In this document: positions 31,105-39,848 of the stretch, piece after piece | How positions within the stretch are numbered: the first letter of the stretch is position 1 | Layout: every line of letters begins with the position of its first letter | Assembly: GCA_025361935.1 (NCBI GenBank) | Contig: JANYJB010000110.1 | Location: 1-44,994 of the forward strand | DNA: 44,994 nucleotides | Direction of reading: 5' to 3' | Source: Verrucomicrobiota bacterium | Lineage (GTDB): Bacteria > Verrucomicrobiota > Verrucomicrobiia > Opitutales > Opitutaceae | Program-made: the position numbers and the translations under genes | Notes under the pieces: model-generated | Told to the model about the DNA's origin: nothing | Databases searched by the model: none | The model's input: the letters and a program-made list of their open reading frames with translations, nothing else

Positions 31105-33504
31105 ATGTCTTCGTCCGAAGAACCTCCCCTGCCCATGAATGCGTTTCCCTTGAGCGGGAAGGGGATGAATTACGAGGATTGGCTCAGGCGCGGGGTTGAC
31201 GAGCATGCCATCGTTGCGGTGACGGATGCACAGGGCGTGATCACTTACGCCAACGACCGTTTCTGCAAAATATCCGGGTATTCGCGCGCGGAACTGATCG
31301 GTCAGACACATCGAATCTTGAAGTCGGGTGCGCATCCGCCGGGCTTCTTCGCCGACATGTGGCACACCATCAGTTCCGGTGGCGTCTGGCACGGCACGAT
31401 TTGCAACCGCGCGAAAAGCGGAGATTTCTACTGGGTCGAAAGCACGATCGTTCCTTTGATGGGAGCCGACGGCAAACCCACCGGCTACCTAGCGCTGCGC
31501 ACCGACATCACCGCGCTTAAGCTTGCCGAAGAGTCGACCGCGCGTCTCGCCCACGACTACGCCGAACAGGCCGCGCAACTGCGCGATGCCCGCAGCCAGC
31601 TTCAGATTTTCTTCGACCAAGGCCCGATCGGCCTGAGCTGGCGGGAAATGGATGCCAACGGACTCCCCGGATTCAATAATCTCAATCGGCGGTTTTGCGA
31701 AATCATTGGGCTTACCGCCGAAGAGGCGCGCGACATCGAAAACGTCCGGCGCATCACCCATCCCGAGGACTGGGCGCGGCAGAAGGAGCTCTCCCGTGAG
31801 CTCTACGAAGGCCGGCGCGATCGCTTCACCCTCCAGAAACGTTACATCCAGAAGGACGGCCGTGTCGTCTGGGCCGAGCTGACGGTCGTCGTGGTGCGCG
31901 ATGCATCCGGCCGTGTCACCCATCACTTTGCCATGTTGGAGGACGTGACCGCTCGCCACGCCGCCGAGCAGGAACTCAAACGCAGCGAAGCCCGCTGGCG
32001 CACCTATGTGCAGACCGCGAGCGAGATACTCTACGCCATCACGCCCGAGGGCCGGTTCAAATTCGTCTCCGATGCGTGGACCTCGAAGCTTGGCCACCAG
32101 ATCAACGACGTCATCGGCCGGCCCTACACCGAGTTTGTTCATCCCGACGACCTGTCCCTCTACGTCGCCTTCGTAAACGAGACCCTTGAAAAAGGCACCA
32201 ACGTGGGCGGCATCGAGTATCGCGTGCGCCACAGCGACGGGCGCTGGATATGGCACGCCTCGACGGGTTCGGCCTACACGGATCGAGACGGCCGCCGCGC
32301 CTATTTCGGCGTGGGGCGCGACATCAGCATCCGCCGCAAGGCCCAGGACGAGCTGCGCGCCGCGCTCGCCAAGCGCGAGGAACTCGAGCAGATCATCAAC
32401 CGCTCGCCGTCCGTCGTCGTTCTTTGGAAATCCGAGGCCAATCAATGGCCGGTCGAATTCGTTTCCCAGAGCATCCGCCAGTTCGGCTACCAGCCCGAGG
32501 ATTTCACCGGCCGCCGCCTCAGCTTCCGCAGCATCACCCATCCCGACGATCGCGAACGCGTCGAGGCCGAGGTCAACGCCCACGCCGCCACCGGCCACCA
32601 CGAATACAATCAGGAATACCGCGTCGTGTGTGCCGACGGTTCTGTTCGTTGGGTGGACGACCACACCGTCGTCCGTTTCGATGCCGCCGGAAAGGTCACC
32701 CATCACGAGGGTCTCATCACCGACATCACGGTCCGCAAGGATGCCGAAGACCGTGAACGCGACCTGCGCGAACGTGATCTGCGCCTGGCCGGCGAAGTGC
32801 AGCACCACCTGCGCCCGCATGTTTTCCCCGATATCGGCGAGGTTGAGATAGAAGCGCTTTCCCAGCCGTCCACCCATCTCGGCGGCGATTACTACGACGT
32901 GCTGGCGGTGGATAAACGCCGCTGGGGATTTGTCATCGCGGACGTCGCTGGCAAGGGGCCTGCCGCCGCCCTGATGATGGCCGCATGCCGCGCCACTTTG
33001 CGTCTCTGCGCCGTGGGCGAGCCGAGCGCCGCCGTCGTGGCCAAGCGCGTCAATCGTGCGCTCCATGGCGACATGCCTCGCGGCATGTTCATCTCTCTTT
33101 TCTACGGCATTCTTGATCTCGACACCAATCGCTTCAGCTACGTCCGCGCCGGTCACGAGCCCGCCTTGTTGCTGCGCGCGGGCGGAGGCGCCCCCGAGCT
33201 GTTGGCGGCGGGCGGCCTCGCGCTCGGGTTTGATGACGGGGCGGTTTTTGACGAAACGCTGGAAGAGGGCGAAGTGGAGTTGCGCTCCGGCGACCTGCTG
33301 GCGCTTTACACCGACGGCATCACCGAGGCCGCCAACGCCGCCGGCGACGAATTCGGCCGCGATCGTTTCGCCCAGGCGCTCGCGCGCCACGACCAGACAT
33401 CGCTCGCCAAGATGGTGGACAAGCTCGACCGCTACCTGCGGCAGTTCTCCGCCCTCGCGCAGCGCAACGATGATCGCACGCTGCTGCTCGTCCGGCCCCG
33501 CTGA
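31105..33504 (+). CDS. Four-PAS-domain SpoIIE/RsbU-type serine phosphatase
   Basis: A cytoplasmic protein of about 799 residues with no membrane helix. Four PAS domains follow in series: roughly 30-135 (VTDAQGVITYANDRF), 165-285 (GFNNLNRRFCEI), 300-410 (EGRFKFVSDAW) and 430-545 (VEFVSQSIRQFGY), several with the PAC-type ending DIT. A PP2C/SpoIIE phosphatase domain occupies about 558-797, with LGGDYYDVLAVD, VIADVAGKGPAAALMM and LYTDGITEA carrying the metal-binding aspartates. Such enzymes dephosphorylate anti-anti-sigma factors in partner-switching control. No STAS or kinase partner gene lies nearby. The ATG at 31105 is preferred; a TTG at 31096 is also possible. Confidence 0.92.
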   Translation: MSSSEEPPLPMNAFPLSGKGMNYEDWLRRGVDEHAIVAVTDAQGVITYANDRFCKISGYSRAELIGQTHRILKSGAHPPGFFADMWHTISSGGVWHGTICNRAKSGDFYWVESTIVPLMGADGKPTGYLALRTDITALKLAEESTARLAHDYAEQAAQLRDARSQLQIFFDQGPIGLSWREMDANGLPGFNNLNRRFCEIIGLTAEEARDIENVRRITHPEDWARQKELSRELYEGRRDRFTLQKRYIQKDGRVVWAELTVVVVRDASGRVTHHFAMLEDVTARHAAEQELKRSEARWRTYVQTASEILYAITPEGRFKFVSDAWTSKLGHQINDVIGRPYTEFVHPDDLSLYVAFVNETLEKGTNVGGIEYRVRHSDGRWIWHASTGSAYTDRDGRRAYFGVGRDISIRRKAQDELRAALAKREELEQIINRSPSVVVLWKSEANQWPVEFVSQSIRQFGYQPEDFTGRRLSFRSITHPDDRERVEAEVNAHAATGHHEYNQEYRVVCADGSVRWVDDHTVVRFDAAGKVTHHEGLITDITVRKDAEDRERDLRERDLRLAGEVQHHLRPHVFPDIGEVEIEALSQPSTHLGGDYYDVLAVDKRRWGFVIADVAGKGPAAALMMAACRATLRLCAVGEPSAAVVAKRVNRALHGDMPRGMFISLFYGILDLDTNRFSYVRAGHEPALLLRAGGGAPELLAAGGLALGFDDGAVFDETLEEGEVELRSGDLLALYTDGITEAANAAGDEFGRDRFAQALARHDQTSLAKMVDKLDRYLRQFSALAQRNDDRTLLLVRPR

Positions 33505-33522
33505 GTGCGGACGTCAGTCTGT

Positions 33523-34818
33523 TTAGAACGTGTATTTGACGCCCGCGCTGACCAGCCAGTGGACGTATTCGCGGCCGGGTTTGTTGGCCACGGCCGAATC
33601 GCTCCACTCGCGGGTGATGGTCCCGTCCAGTTTGGTTTTGGCGTTGAGCGCATAAGCGACTCCGCCCGAGACGGTGTAGATCGAGTCGTTCCGGTAGTTG
33701 GCAGGTGTGACGTAGTCGAGGTTGTCGCCTTCCTGGTAATTAAACCCCGCGGCGGCGCTCCACGATTTTGAAAACGTGTGTTTCCATGCGAGATCATAGA
33801 GAATGTTTTCGTAGGCGCCGCGCCCGCCGGACGACAGCCAGAGATAATCTTTCATGGAGAGAGTGAAGGTGTCGGTCTTGGACGGAGTCCACGTTGCGGA
33901 GCCTTCGGCAAAGTGTGTCGCGCGGGTGCGATCAAAGCCGGGCTCCACTGCGGAATCGGTGTATTGGCGCACATCGGGGCCTCCGAAAAACTTGATGGAA
34001 AACGACGGGCAGACCTTGCCTTCAAAGCCCAGCAGGAAGCGCGTGAGCGTGTTGGAGTAGTTGTTTTTCACGCCGAGCAGATTTCCCTGCCTTTGTTCGC
34101 CAAAACGCACGCTTGCGACAAGCGCGAGGACCTTGCGGACGAACCATCCGATGTCCGGTCCCGCCGACCATTCGGAGTGGTCCACGTAGTTCGCGTAGCC
34201 CGGAATCGCGCCGATGCCGGTCGTGGGTTTTTGTGTGGTGCGGAAATCCTGAAAGCTGGCGGCGCCCGTTGCGCGCACGAAAGCCTCCGGGCAAACCGCG
34301 TAGGTGAGATTGCCGCCGCCCTTGGTGACGGTTTGGTCGCGGCGCGCGCGAACCTGCTCGCCGCCGATCGCGGGCGTGCCGCCCACTTGGCCGAAGATGG
34401 GGGAATCAGACGAGCCATCTACGATCAGCAGGTTGCCCTTCGCGTCGTAACTCCACGCGCCGCTTTGCCCGTGCAAGCCGGCGTTCAGGCGGTGGTCGTC
34501 ATGATTCTCGGCATTGAAACGCTGGTAACGGATGAGCTCCGGCGCGTAGCCCGCATCGAGAGCGAGGGCTTTGACCGGTTGCCAAGTCACGCCAAGTGCC
34601 AGCGAAGCGCTATAAACCATCGAGCCCGCTTCTGCACCCACGCCCTTGGCGTTTACCGTCATGGGGTTCCTGTCCTGAAGGAAAACATTGTCGTCATAAA
34701 CCGTGCGCGCGCTGGCGGCCGCGCTGGTTTTCCACGCCGCGCCAGTTTCGGCCGCGACGGCGAAACCGGCGAGCAGTATGAAGACGCTGATGGCTAGAGT
34801 GCGGCGTGAAGCGTTCAT
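33523..34818 (-). CDS. Outer-membrane beta-barrel protein
   Basis: A 431-residue exported barrel. The N-terminus is a signal peptide (MNASRRTLAISVFILLAGF, cleavage near AVA-AE). The mature protein begins with ARTVYDDNVFLQDRNP, a pattern seen in putative beta-barrel porin-2 type proteins, and contains many short amphipathic strands. It ends AGVKYTF, with the terminal Phe expected for insertion by the BAM machinery. It probably sits in the outer membrane; pore function and cargo are not evident. It is convergent with the PAS-phosphatase gene (18 bp apart) and divergent from yjjP. No polysaccharide genes are adjacent to suggest an export role. Confidence 0.8.
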   Translation of the reverse strand: MNASRRTLAISVFILLAGFAVAAETGAAWKTSAAASARTVYDDNVFLQDRNPMTVNAKGVGAEAGSMVYSASLALGVTWQPVKALALDAGYAPELIRYQRFNAENHDDHRLNAGLHGQSGAWSYDAKGNLLIVDGSSDSPIFGQVGGTPAIGGEQVRARRDQTVTKGGGNLTYAVCPEAFVRATGAASFQDFRTTQKPTTGIGAIPGYANYVDHSEWSAGPDIGWFVRKVLALVASVRFGEQRQGNLLGVKNNYSNTLTRFLLGFEGKVCPSFSIKFFGGPDVRQYTDSAVEPGFDRTRATHFAEGSATWTPSKTDTFTLSMKDYLWLSSGGRGAYENILYDLAWKHTFSKSWSAAAGFNYQEGDNLDYVTPANYRNDSIYTVSGGVAYALNAKTKLDGTITREWSDSAVANKPGREYVHWLVSAGVKYTF

Positions 34819-35009
34819 GACATGTCCACTTTAACTCCGATAGGGAATCGCGGCGGGGCGAATATTGGGATTATTTGCGCGCTGGTTGCTTGCCCGTGTG
34901 TTCATATTTGCGTGCGGTTGACCAAAAAACGCAGAGGATAGGAGTAATAACTTTGCTATATTAAGCGCGATGAACCGGCCACTTCACCCTTTAAGCCATG
35001 CCGCCGCCG

Positions 35010-35037
35010 GTCTGGTTTGCCCAGACGAAGGGAGAGG
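35010..35037 (+). promoter_or_regulatory. Hairpin next to an unusually clear ribosome-binding site
   Basis: GTCTGG (35010-35015) pairs with CCAGAC (35021-35026) around a 5-nt loop, followed at once by GGGAGAGG (35030-35037) and the yjjP ATG at 35041. This is the one strong Shine-Dalgarno motif I found in the window. It decides the start codon over an in-frame TTG at 35017, which would fall inside the hairpin's right arm region. Confidence 0.55.
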
Positions 35038-35040
35038 TGC

Positions 35041-35847
35041 ATGAGCACCGATTATCAACCGTGGGTGAAGGACGATCAACGCGAGATCACCCGGCTTTGT
35101 GTGCAAGTCGGCGTGATGATGTTGCAACACAGCGCGGAGAGCGCGCTCGTGGAATCGGTTGCGCGGCGGCTCGGGCTGGCGCTTGGCATGGACTCGGTCG
35201 AGATCGCCCTCATGGCCAACGGCATCACCGTGACGACCATCCGCGACGGACGTTGCCACACGACCGTGCGGAGAAACATCGACCGCGGCATCAACATGCA
35301 CGTCGTGACCGAAGTCCAGCGCATCATGCTTCTCACCGAGGAGAAGAAACTCGAAATGGCCGAGGTCGCGCGGCGGCTCGACGAGATCAAGCCCCTGCGT
35401 TACCCGCGCTGGCTCGTGTCGGTGATGGTCGGGCTTTCGTGCGCCGCCTTCGCTCGTCTGGGTCTTCTGGCGCACGGCGCGCAGGCCGATCTCGGGACCT
35501 TTGTGATCACGTTTGTGGCGAGTGCCGTGGCGATGCAGGTGAGGCAATGGCTGGCGCATCTGCATTTCAATCCGTTGCTCAATTTCGCCACCGCTGCGTT
35601 TGTGGCCACGTCCATCGCCGCGCAAGGCGTCATCCACCACTGGGTGGATAACCCGAGGGTCGCCATGTCGGCGTGCGTGCTCCTCTTCGTGCCGGGCTTT
35701 CCCCTTATCAACGCGGTGTCCGACATGGTCAAAGGTTACATCAACACGGGCATCTCGCGCGGCGTCATGGCGCTGCTGCTGCTGCTGGCCTGCTGTTGCG
35801 GCATCGTTTTCGCCATGACTGTGTGGAACGCCTGGACTTGGTTATGA
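35041..35847 (+). CDS. yjjP: YjjP/ThrE-family exporter, large subunit
   Basis: A 268-residue protein of the threonine/serine exporter N-terminal family. The cytoplasmic half (about 1-120) carries ALVESVARRLGLALGMDSVEIALM and KLEMAEVARRLDEI. About five membrane helices follow, with VPGFPLINAVSDMVKGYINTG in the last part, a stretch highly typical of this family. With the next gene it matches the E. coli YjjP/YjjB pair, reported as a succinate exporter; relatives export threonine and serine. The substrate here is undetermined. The strong Shine-Dalgarno motif and a 4-bp overlap with yjjB show tight co-expression. Confidence 0.85.
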   Translation: MSTDYQPWVKDDQREITRLCVQVGVMMLQHSAESALVESVARRLGLALGMDSVEIALMANGITVTTIRDGRCHTTVRRNIDRGINMHVVTEVQRIMLLTEEKKLEMAEVARRLDEIKPLRYPRWLVSVMVGLSCAAFARLGLLAHGAQADLGTFVITFVASAVAMQVRQWLAHLHFNPLLNFATAAFVATSIAAQGVIHHWVDNPRVAMSACVLLFVPGFPLINAVSDMVKGYINTGISRGVMALLLLLACCCGIVFAMTVWNAWTWL

Positions 35848-36311
35848 ACACATTTCTCCAACTCTTGCAGGATTTCGGTCTCGCCGCCGTGCCGGCGGTG
35901 GGGTTCGCCATGATTTTCAACGTGCCGAAACCGGCGCTCAAATACTGCGCGATCGCCGGTGCCATCGGCCACGCGCTGCGGTTTAGCCTCTACAAGATCG
36001 GGCCGCTGCCCATCGAGTGGGCCACGCTGATCGCCGCGAGCGTCATCAGCCTGATCGGCATCTACTGGGCGCAAAAATGGCGTGCGCATCCCAAGGTGTT
36101 CACCGTGGCGGCGATGATCCCGATGATTCCCGGCGTCTATGCGTTCACCGCTCTGCTGGCTTTGGTGGAGATGGAGCGCAATGGCTTCACGCCCGAGCTG
36201 CTCAAGACCGCGTTTGATAACGGGCTGAAGGCGGTCTTCATCGTCACCGCCCTGGCGATCGGCCTGGCGCTGCCGGGAATGCTTTTCTACCGGCGGCGTC
36301 CCGTGGTCTAG
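35844..36311 (+). CDS. yjjB: YjjB/ThrE_2-family exporter, small subunit
   Basis: A 155-residue membrane protein with four to five helices, matching the ThrE C-terminal half that is a separate gene in the YjjP/YjjB arrangement. Typical segments are FGLAAVPAVGFAMIFNVPK at the start and TVAAMIPMIPGVYAFTALL near the end of the third helix. The start ATG overlaps the yjjP stop (ATGA), so the two proteins are translationally coupled and probably form one transporter in the inner membrane. Confidence 0.85.
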   Translation: MNTFLQLLQDFGLAAVPAVGFAMIFNVPKPALKYCAIAGAIGHALRFSLYKIGPLPIEWATLIAASVISLIGIYWAQKWRAHPKVFTVAAMIPMIPGVYAFTALLALVEMERNGFTPELLKTAFDNGLKAVFIVTALAIGLALPGMLFYRRRPVV

Positions 36312-36325
36312 GTCGGCGGTCTGTC

Positions 36326-36901
36326 TTACGGATATAACGGCTGTTTGGACCACTTGTTGCCGTGGCGGGTGTAGAACAGCCGCTCGTGCATGCGGAACGG
36401 TTTTTCCTGCCAAAGCTCTATGGTCTCGTGCACCAGGCGGTAGCCGGACCAGTTGGCGGGCCTGGGCACGCGTCCGCGCGGATGGCGTATCATTTCGGCG
36501 GCGACGCCACGTTCGAGCTCGGCATAACCGTCAAGCGGCTGTGACTGCTTCGAGACGCGCGCGCCGATGCGGCTCAGGTAGGGGCGGGAGTTGAAATAAG
36601 CGTCGGCCTCCTCGTCGGTCACGGGTTCGACACGTCCGGTGACGCGCACCTGGCGGCCGGGAGGGTTCCAGTAAAAGCAAAGGGCGGCGCAAGGGCAGTG
36701 GCGCAAATCGGCGGCCTTGGGGCTGTCGGTGTTGGTATAAAACACGAATCCCCTCGGATCGGCGTGTTTGAGCAGGAGCATGCGCACGGCCGGATGGTTG
36801 TTCTCGTCCACCGTGGCTAGCGCCATGGCGGTGGGCTCCTGGACGCCGTGGCGCTTCGCGTCGTCAAGCCAGGTTTGAAAGGTGTGCAGCGGGTCCGTCA
36901 T
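36326..36901 (-). CDS. pdxH: Pyridoxamine/pyridoxine 5'-phosphate oxidase
   Basis: A 191-residue FMN enzyme that oxidises pyridoxamine or pyridoxine phosphate to pyridoxal phosphate (vitamin B6), in the cytoplasm. Motifs of the family are present: AMALATVDENNHPAVRMLLL, GFVFYTNTDSPKAADL with the FMN-binding residues, FYWNPPGRQVRVTGRVEPV, SRPYLSRIGARVSKQSQPL, and the C-terminal half with PANWSGYRLVHETIELWQ. It ends in WSKQPLYP, close to the usual xxxRLxP end. Length is slightly shorter than the E. coli enzyme (218). It stands alone, convergent with yjjB. Confidence 0.95.
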   Translation of the reverse strand: MTDPLHTFQTWLDDAKRHGVQEPTAMALATVDENNHPAVRMLLLKHADPRGFVFYTNTDSPKAADLRHCPCAALCFYWNPPGRQVRVTGRVEPVTDEEADAYFNSRPYLSRIGARVSKQSQPLDGYAELERGVAAEMIRHPRGRVPRPANWSGYRLVHETIELWQEKPFRMHERLFYTRHGNKWSKQPLYP

Positions 36902-37027
36902 TAGAAGGGATTCTAGAGGTCATTGGCCTTGGGCGCTGCGCATGGGTTGACCTTCACTGCGCAAAAGTGGTGCTGCTGCGGCCAACCACCTCAGGACGAG
37001 CTCGCCTTGGCGCCGATAAGCGCCAGC

Positions 37028-37399
37028 ATGGCGACCGTGCCCGACGCGACCAAGGCGAGCGGGCGCACCGTGAACACACCGACCGACTGCCTTCGTTGCG
37101 GAGTTTGCTGTTTTTCCCAGCTCGACACCTTTGTGCGCGTGACCGGTGCGGATTGGGACCGGCTCGGCCCCGAGGCGGCAATGGTTGCCCATTTCATCGG
37201 GCATCGCGCCTACATGAAAATGACGGATGCGCACTGCGCGGCGCTTGCGCCGAGGCGCACGCCGGAAGGCGAGACGGAGTTTTTCTGCACGGTTTACGAC
37301 AGGCGGCCGCAGGTGTGCCGCGAACTCGCCCGCGGTTCGCCGGAGTGCGAGGGCGAACTGGCGACAAAGGCGGAACGCGCGGCCCAGGGAAGGGCTTGA
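37028..37399 (+). CDS. YkgJ-family cysteine cluster protein
   Basis: A protein of about 123 residues with a cysteine pattern of the YkgJ/UPF0153 group, thought to bind zinc or an iron-sulfur cluster. The motif begins CLRCGVCCF, with further cysteines in DAHCAAL and FCTVYDRRPQVCREL. No signal peptide, so it is cytoplasmic. The ATG at 37028 is chosen because the conserved core starts about 18 residues later; a GTG at 37070 directly before the core is also possible. The function of the family is not established. It is divergent from pdxH (126-bp gap) and convergent with the DUF4202 gene. Confidence 0.75.
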   Translation: MATVPDATKASGRTVNTPTDCLRCGVCCFSQLDTFVRVTGADWDRLGPEAAMVAHFIGHRAYMKMTDAHCAALAPRRTPEGETEFFCTVYDRRPQVCRELARGSPECEGELATKAERAAQGRA

Positions 37400-37413
37400 A
37401 GCGCCCGTTGTGG

Positions 37414-37995
37414 TCAGCCGGCCAGCGCCTCGCGGACGAGACTTGCGATGGGGGGCGGAAGATCGAGGCCGAGAGCGGCCTGCTGCGCGGCGGGGCTGAG
37501 CTTGCGCCAGGTTTTGCGCAGAATATCGACAAACTTTTCGGCGGGATAATCGGCATGCTGCGCCGCGAAGGCGCCGATTTCGTTTTCCAAAAACACGAGC
37601 ACGGCGGCGTCTTCGAGGGCCTGGGTGCCGGGGTTGGTCTTGAGGCTGGTTTTGGATATCCACGTGCGCGCCTCGTCGGCTTCGGCGGCGGATACGCCGG
37701 CGGCGAGGAGGAGGTCGCGGGCGCGGTCGGCTTGCTTGACGTAAAGGGAGCGCCGCCAGTTGAGGTAGCCGACTTTTCCTTCTGGAAACGTCGCGCGGGG
37801 GGTGAGCCAGCGTTCGAGGTGCTGGCAGCGGGCGGCGAGGCGGAGAATCGGCGCGGCGTCGGGGACGAGTCTGGCTACCCAGGTTTCGACGCGGTCGGCG
37901 TAAACGAGTTCGGCGGCGCGGCCGTCGGCAGAGCGTGCCGGGTCGGCGGCGTGGGCGGCGTCGATGAGCGAGCGGGCGCGGTCGTGGGCGGTCAT
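37414..37995 (-). CDS. DUF4202 family protein
   Basis: A 193-residue soluble protein matching DUF4202, a family with no known function. Recognisable pieces are RCQHLERWLTPRATFPEGKV, GYLNWRRSLYVKQADRARDL, TQALEDAAVLVFLENEIGAF and a C-terminal KTWRKLSPAAQQAAL. The mix of His, Arg and acidic residues suggests an HD-like helical enzyme, though I cannot place a metal site with certainty. It is the last gene of a minus-strand run that includes a haem-binding protein, a di-haem oxidoreductase, an EF-hand protein and a two-component pair; it may be co-transcribed with them (14-bp gap to the haem-binding gene). Confidence 0.8.
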   Translation of the reverse strand: MTAHDRARSLIDAAHAADPARSADGRAAELVYADRVETWVARLVPDAAPILRLAARCQHLERWLTPRATFPEGKVGYLNWRRSLYVKQADRARDLLLAAGVSAAEADEARTWISKTSLKTNPGTQALEDAAVLVFLENEIGAFAAQHADYPAEKFVDILRKTWRKLSPAAQQAALGLDLPPPIASLVREALAG

Positions 37996-38009
37996 GCGGT
38001 CGGCGAGGC

Positions 38010-38486
38010 CTACTCCTCGAGTTTGTTGGCGGTGATGATCTGCTGGCGAACGCTGTCGGCCCAGTCGGCCAGCAGTTTTTCCTGTGCGGGCGTGAGGCGG
38101 GCGTCAGGGTGGCCGAGTTTATAGGAGGCGAGCGGCATTTCGTGGTCGGTCACTTCGTCCACGACCTGGTCGAGTTTGCTGGCGGCCCGCTTGGGGGAGT
38201 AGGTGAAAAACTCGGAGAAGTTGAGGTGGGCCTTGCCTTCGTTCACATGCGACGCAAGCAGCCAGGCGGCGGGCTGGATGTTGGCATACCACGGGTAGCG
38301 CGTGGTGTTGGAGTGGCAGTCGTAGCAGGCGACCGCGAGCAGTTGTTTGACGGCGGGCGGCGCGGGGTAGTGGTCGGTGATGTCGTTTTCCGAGGGGCGA
38401 GAGGCGATGTTTCTCGCGGGGCGGACAAACTGGATCGCCACCAACAAAACAACCAGACCGAGGATAATTTTTTTCAGAAGTTTCAC
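38010..38486 (-). CDS. Membrane-anchored haem-binding domain protein
   Basis: A 158-residue protein with an N-terminal hydrophobic anchor (residues 6-22, IILGLVVLLVAIQFV) and a periplasmic domain with one c-type haem motif, CYDCH at residues 54-58. It fits the Haem_bd (PF14376) family: the pattern around ACYDCHSNTTRYPWYANIQP and HLNFSEFF is very typical. These proteins are small mono-haem proteins near the inner membrane, whose role is unclear. It lies 14 bp before DUF4202 and 63 bp after the di-haem oxidoreductase gene, so it may serve as an electron partner for that enzyme. Confidence 0.88.
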   Translation of the reverse strand: MKLLKKIILGLVVLLVAIQFVRPARNIASRPSENDITDHYPAPPAVKQLLAVACYDCHSNTTRYPWYANIQPAAWLLASHVNEGKAHLNFSEFFTYSPKRAASKLDQVVDEVTDHEMPLASYKLGHPDARLTPAQEKLLADWADSVRQQIITANKLEE

Positions 38487-38549
38487 CGTTCCTTATGACA
38501 CTCGCGCGATGGCAAAGTGTCAAAAAAGGAAACGGTGGGGCGGGGAGGC

Positions 38550-39803
38550 TTACAGGGAGCGCAGGAAGGCCAGAAGTTGCTGCTGGGAGGCCGCCGGGAG
38601 CTGCGTGTAGCGGGTGCGGGCGGCGGTGGCTTCGCCTGCATGGGCGCGGATGGCTTCGTCGAGCGAAGAGGTGCGACCGTCGTGCAGGTAAACCGGGCGG
38701 GAGCCGACGCCCCAGAGCGGGGCGGTGCGCATGTCGCGCGCGCCGGCGGTGCCCTGGACGATGCCATCGCTGAGCGCGCCCATGTCGTGGAGCAGGAGAT
38801 CGGAGTAGAGCGGCACGGTTTTCCTCGATAGCGAGGCCACGGGGCTGGGGCCGGTGGTGAGGGAGGGCGTGTGGCAGGTGGTGCAGTTGATGGAGGCGAA
38901 GAGGCGTTCGCCGGCGATTGCGGTGGGGCTGGAGGCTACGCGGGCGGGCGGAGCCAGCAGGCGCATGAAATCGGCCGCGCGGTCCACGTCGCCCTTGCCG
39001 GTTTTGGGATCAACCTCGTCCTCGGGATCCTGGATCTGGTCGGCCTGCGCGAGGAGGGCGGTGTTGCCGTTGGGCGCGTTTTCCTCGGAAAAGAAGCGGT
39101 TGGTGATGCCCATCTCGTTGACATAAGCGTCGGCGGCGAAGGCGAGAAGCGTGGCCTGCTGCGCTTTCCAGCCAAACCGGCCGACGCGTTGCGTGCCGGT
39201 GGTGACATCGTTTAAGAGAGAAACGCGGCCGTGGACGCCGTCGGTCGTCTGCCGGGCGGCGGCGGCGATGAGGGTGGCGTCGGGAATGGCCTCGATCAAA
39301 CCGGCGCCGAAAAGAGGCGTGGTGACGCGTTGTGCGACGGTGTTGGCGTTGCGGGGCAGGACTTCGCGGAACGCGGGGTCGATGGCGCGCGCCTGGAGAA
39401 GAGAGCCGCCGCGGCTGGTGAGCGGGTCAAATACGCCGTTGGTGGTGTTGCCGAAGCGCGTGACGAACCGACGACTGGCGCCGCCGAGCGCGGGGGTGTT
39501 GTGACAGGCGGCGCAGGATACGTCGTTGAAGATCGGGCCGAGGCCGCTGTCCACAGTTTCAACCTGACGAAACGCCGCCGTGCCGGCGCGAAACGAGGCC
39601 GATTCGGCCAGGGTCAGTCCGGCCAAAGGAACAGCGGGAGACGGGGCGGCGGCCTGCGGAGCAACGGGAGCGGGAGATGGAGCCGCGGGCGGCGGCGTTC
39701 CGGGAGGCAGGGAGGTGCGTGGCGGCGGCGGCATTTGCGCGAAGGCGTTGCTACCAAGGGAAACCAACAGAGTGGCCAGAGAAAGGGTGAGACGTGTGTT
39801 CAT
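38550..39803 (-). CDS. Di-haem oxidoreductase (DHOR/COG3488 type)
   Basis: A 417-residue exported di-haem c-type protein. A signal peptide (cleavage near AFA-QM) is followed by a proline/alanine-rich linker of about 35 residues. The catalytic domain begins ETVDSGLGPIFNDVSCAACH (haem site 1, CAACH 97-101). The second haem site is CTTCH at about 306-310. DLLLHDMGALSDGIVQ, RTAPLWGVGSRPVYLHDGRT and LDEAIRAHAGEA are typical of the DHOR family, related to MauG-like peroxidases. It should act in the periplasm. The ATG at 39803 is chosen because it begins directly with the signal peptide. It follows the EF-hand gene by 45 bp on the same strand. Confidence 0.92.
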   Translation of the reverse strand: MNTRLTLSLATLLVSLGSNAFAQMPPPPRTSLPPGTPPPAAPSPAPVAPQAAAPSPAVPLAGLTLAESASFRAGTAAFRQVETVDSGLGPIFNDVSCAACHNTPALGGASRRFVTRFGNTTNGVFDPLTSRGGSLLQARAIDPAFREVLPRNANTVAQRVTTPLFGAGLIEAIPDATLIAAAARQTTDGVHGRVSLLNDVTTGTQRVGRFGWKAQQATLLAFAADAYVNEMGITNRFFSEENAPNGNTALLAQADQIQDPEDEVDPKTGKGDVDRAADFMRLLAPPARVASSPTAIAGERLFASINCTTCHTPSLTTGPSPVASLSRKTVPLYSDLLLHDMGALSDGIVQGTAGARDMRTAPLWGVGSRPVYLHDGRTSSLDEAIRAHAGEATAARTRYTQLPAASQQQLLAFLRSL

Positions 39804-39848
39804 GGGGTGGGGTTTTTGAAGACCGGAGAAGATTAAAACGCGCAAGGG

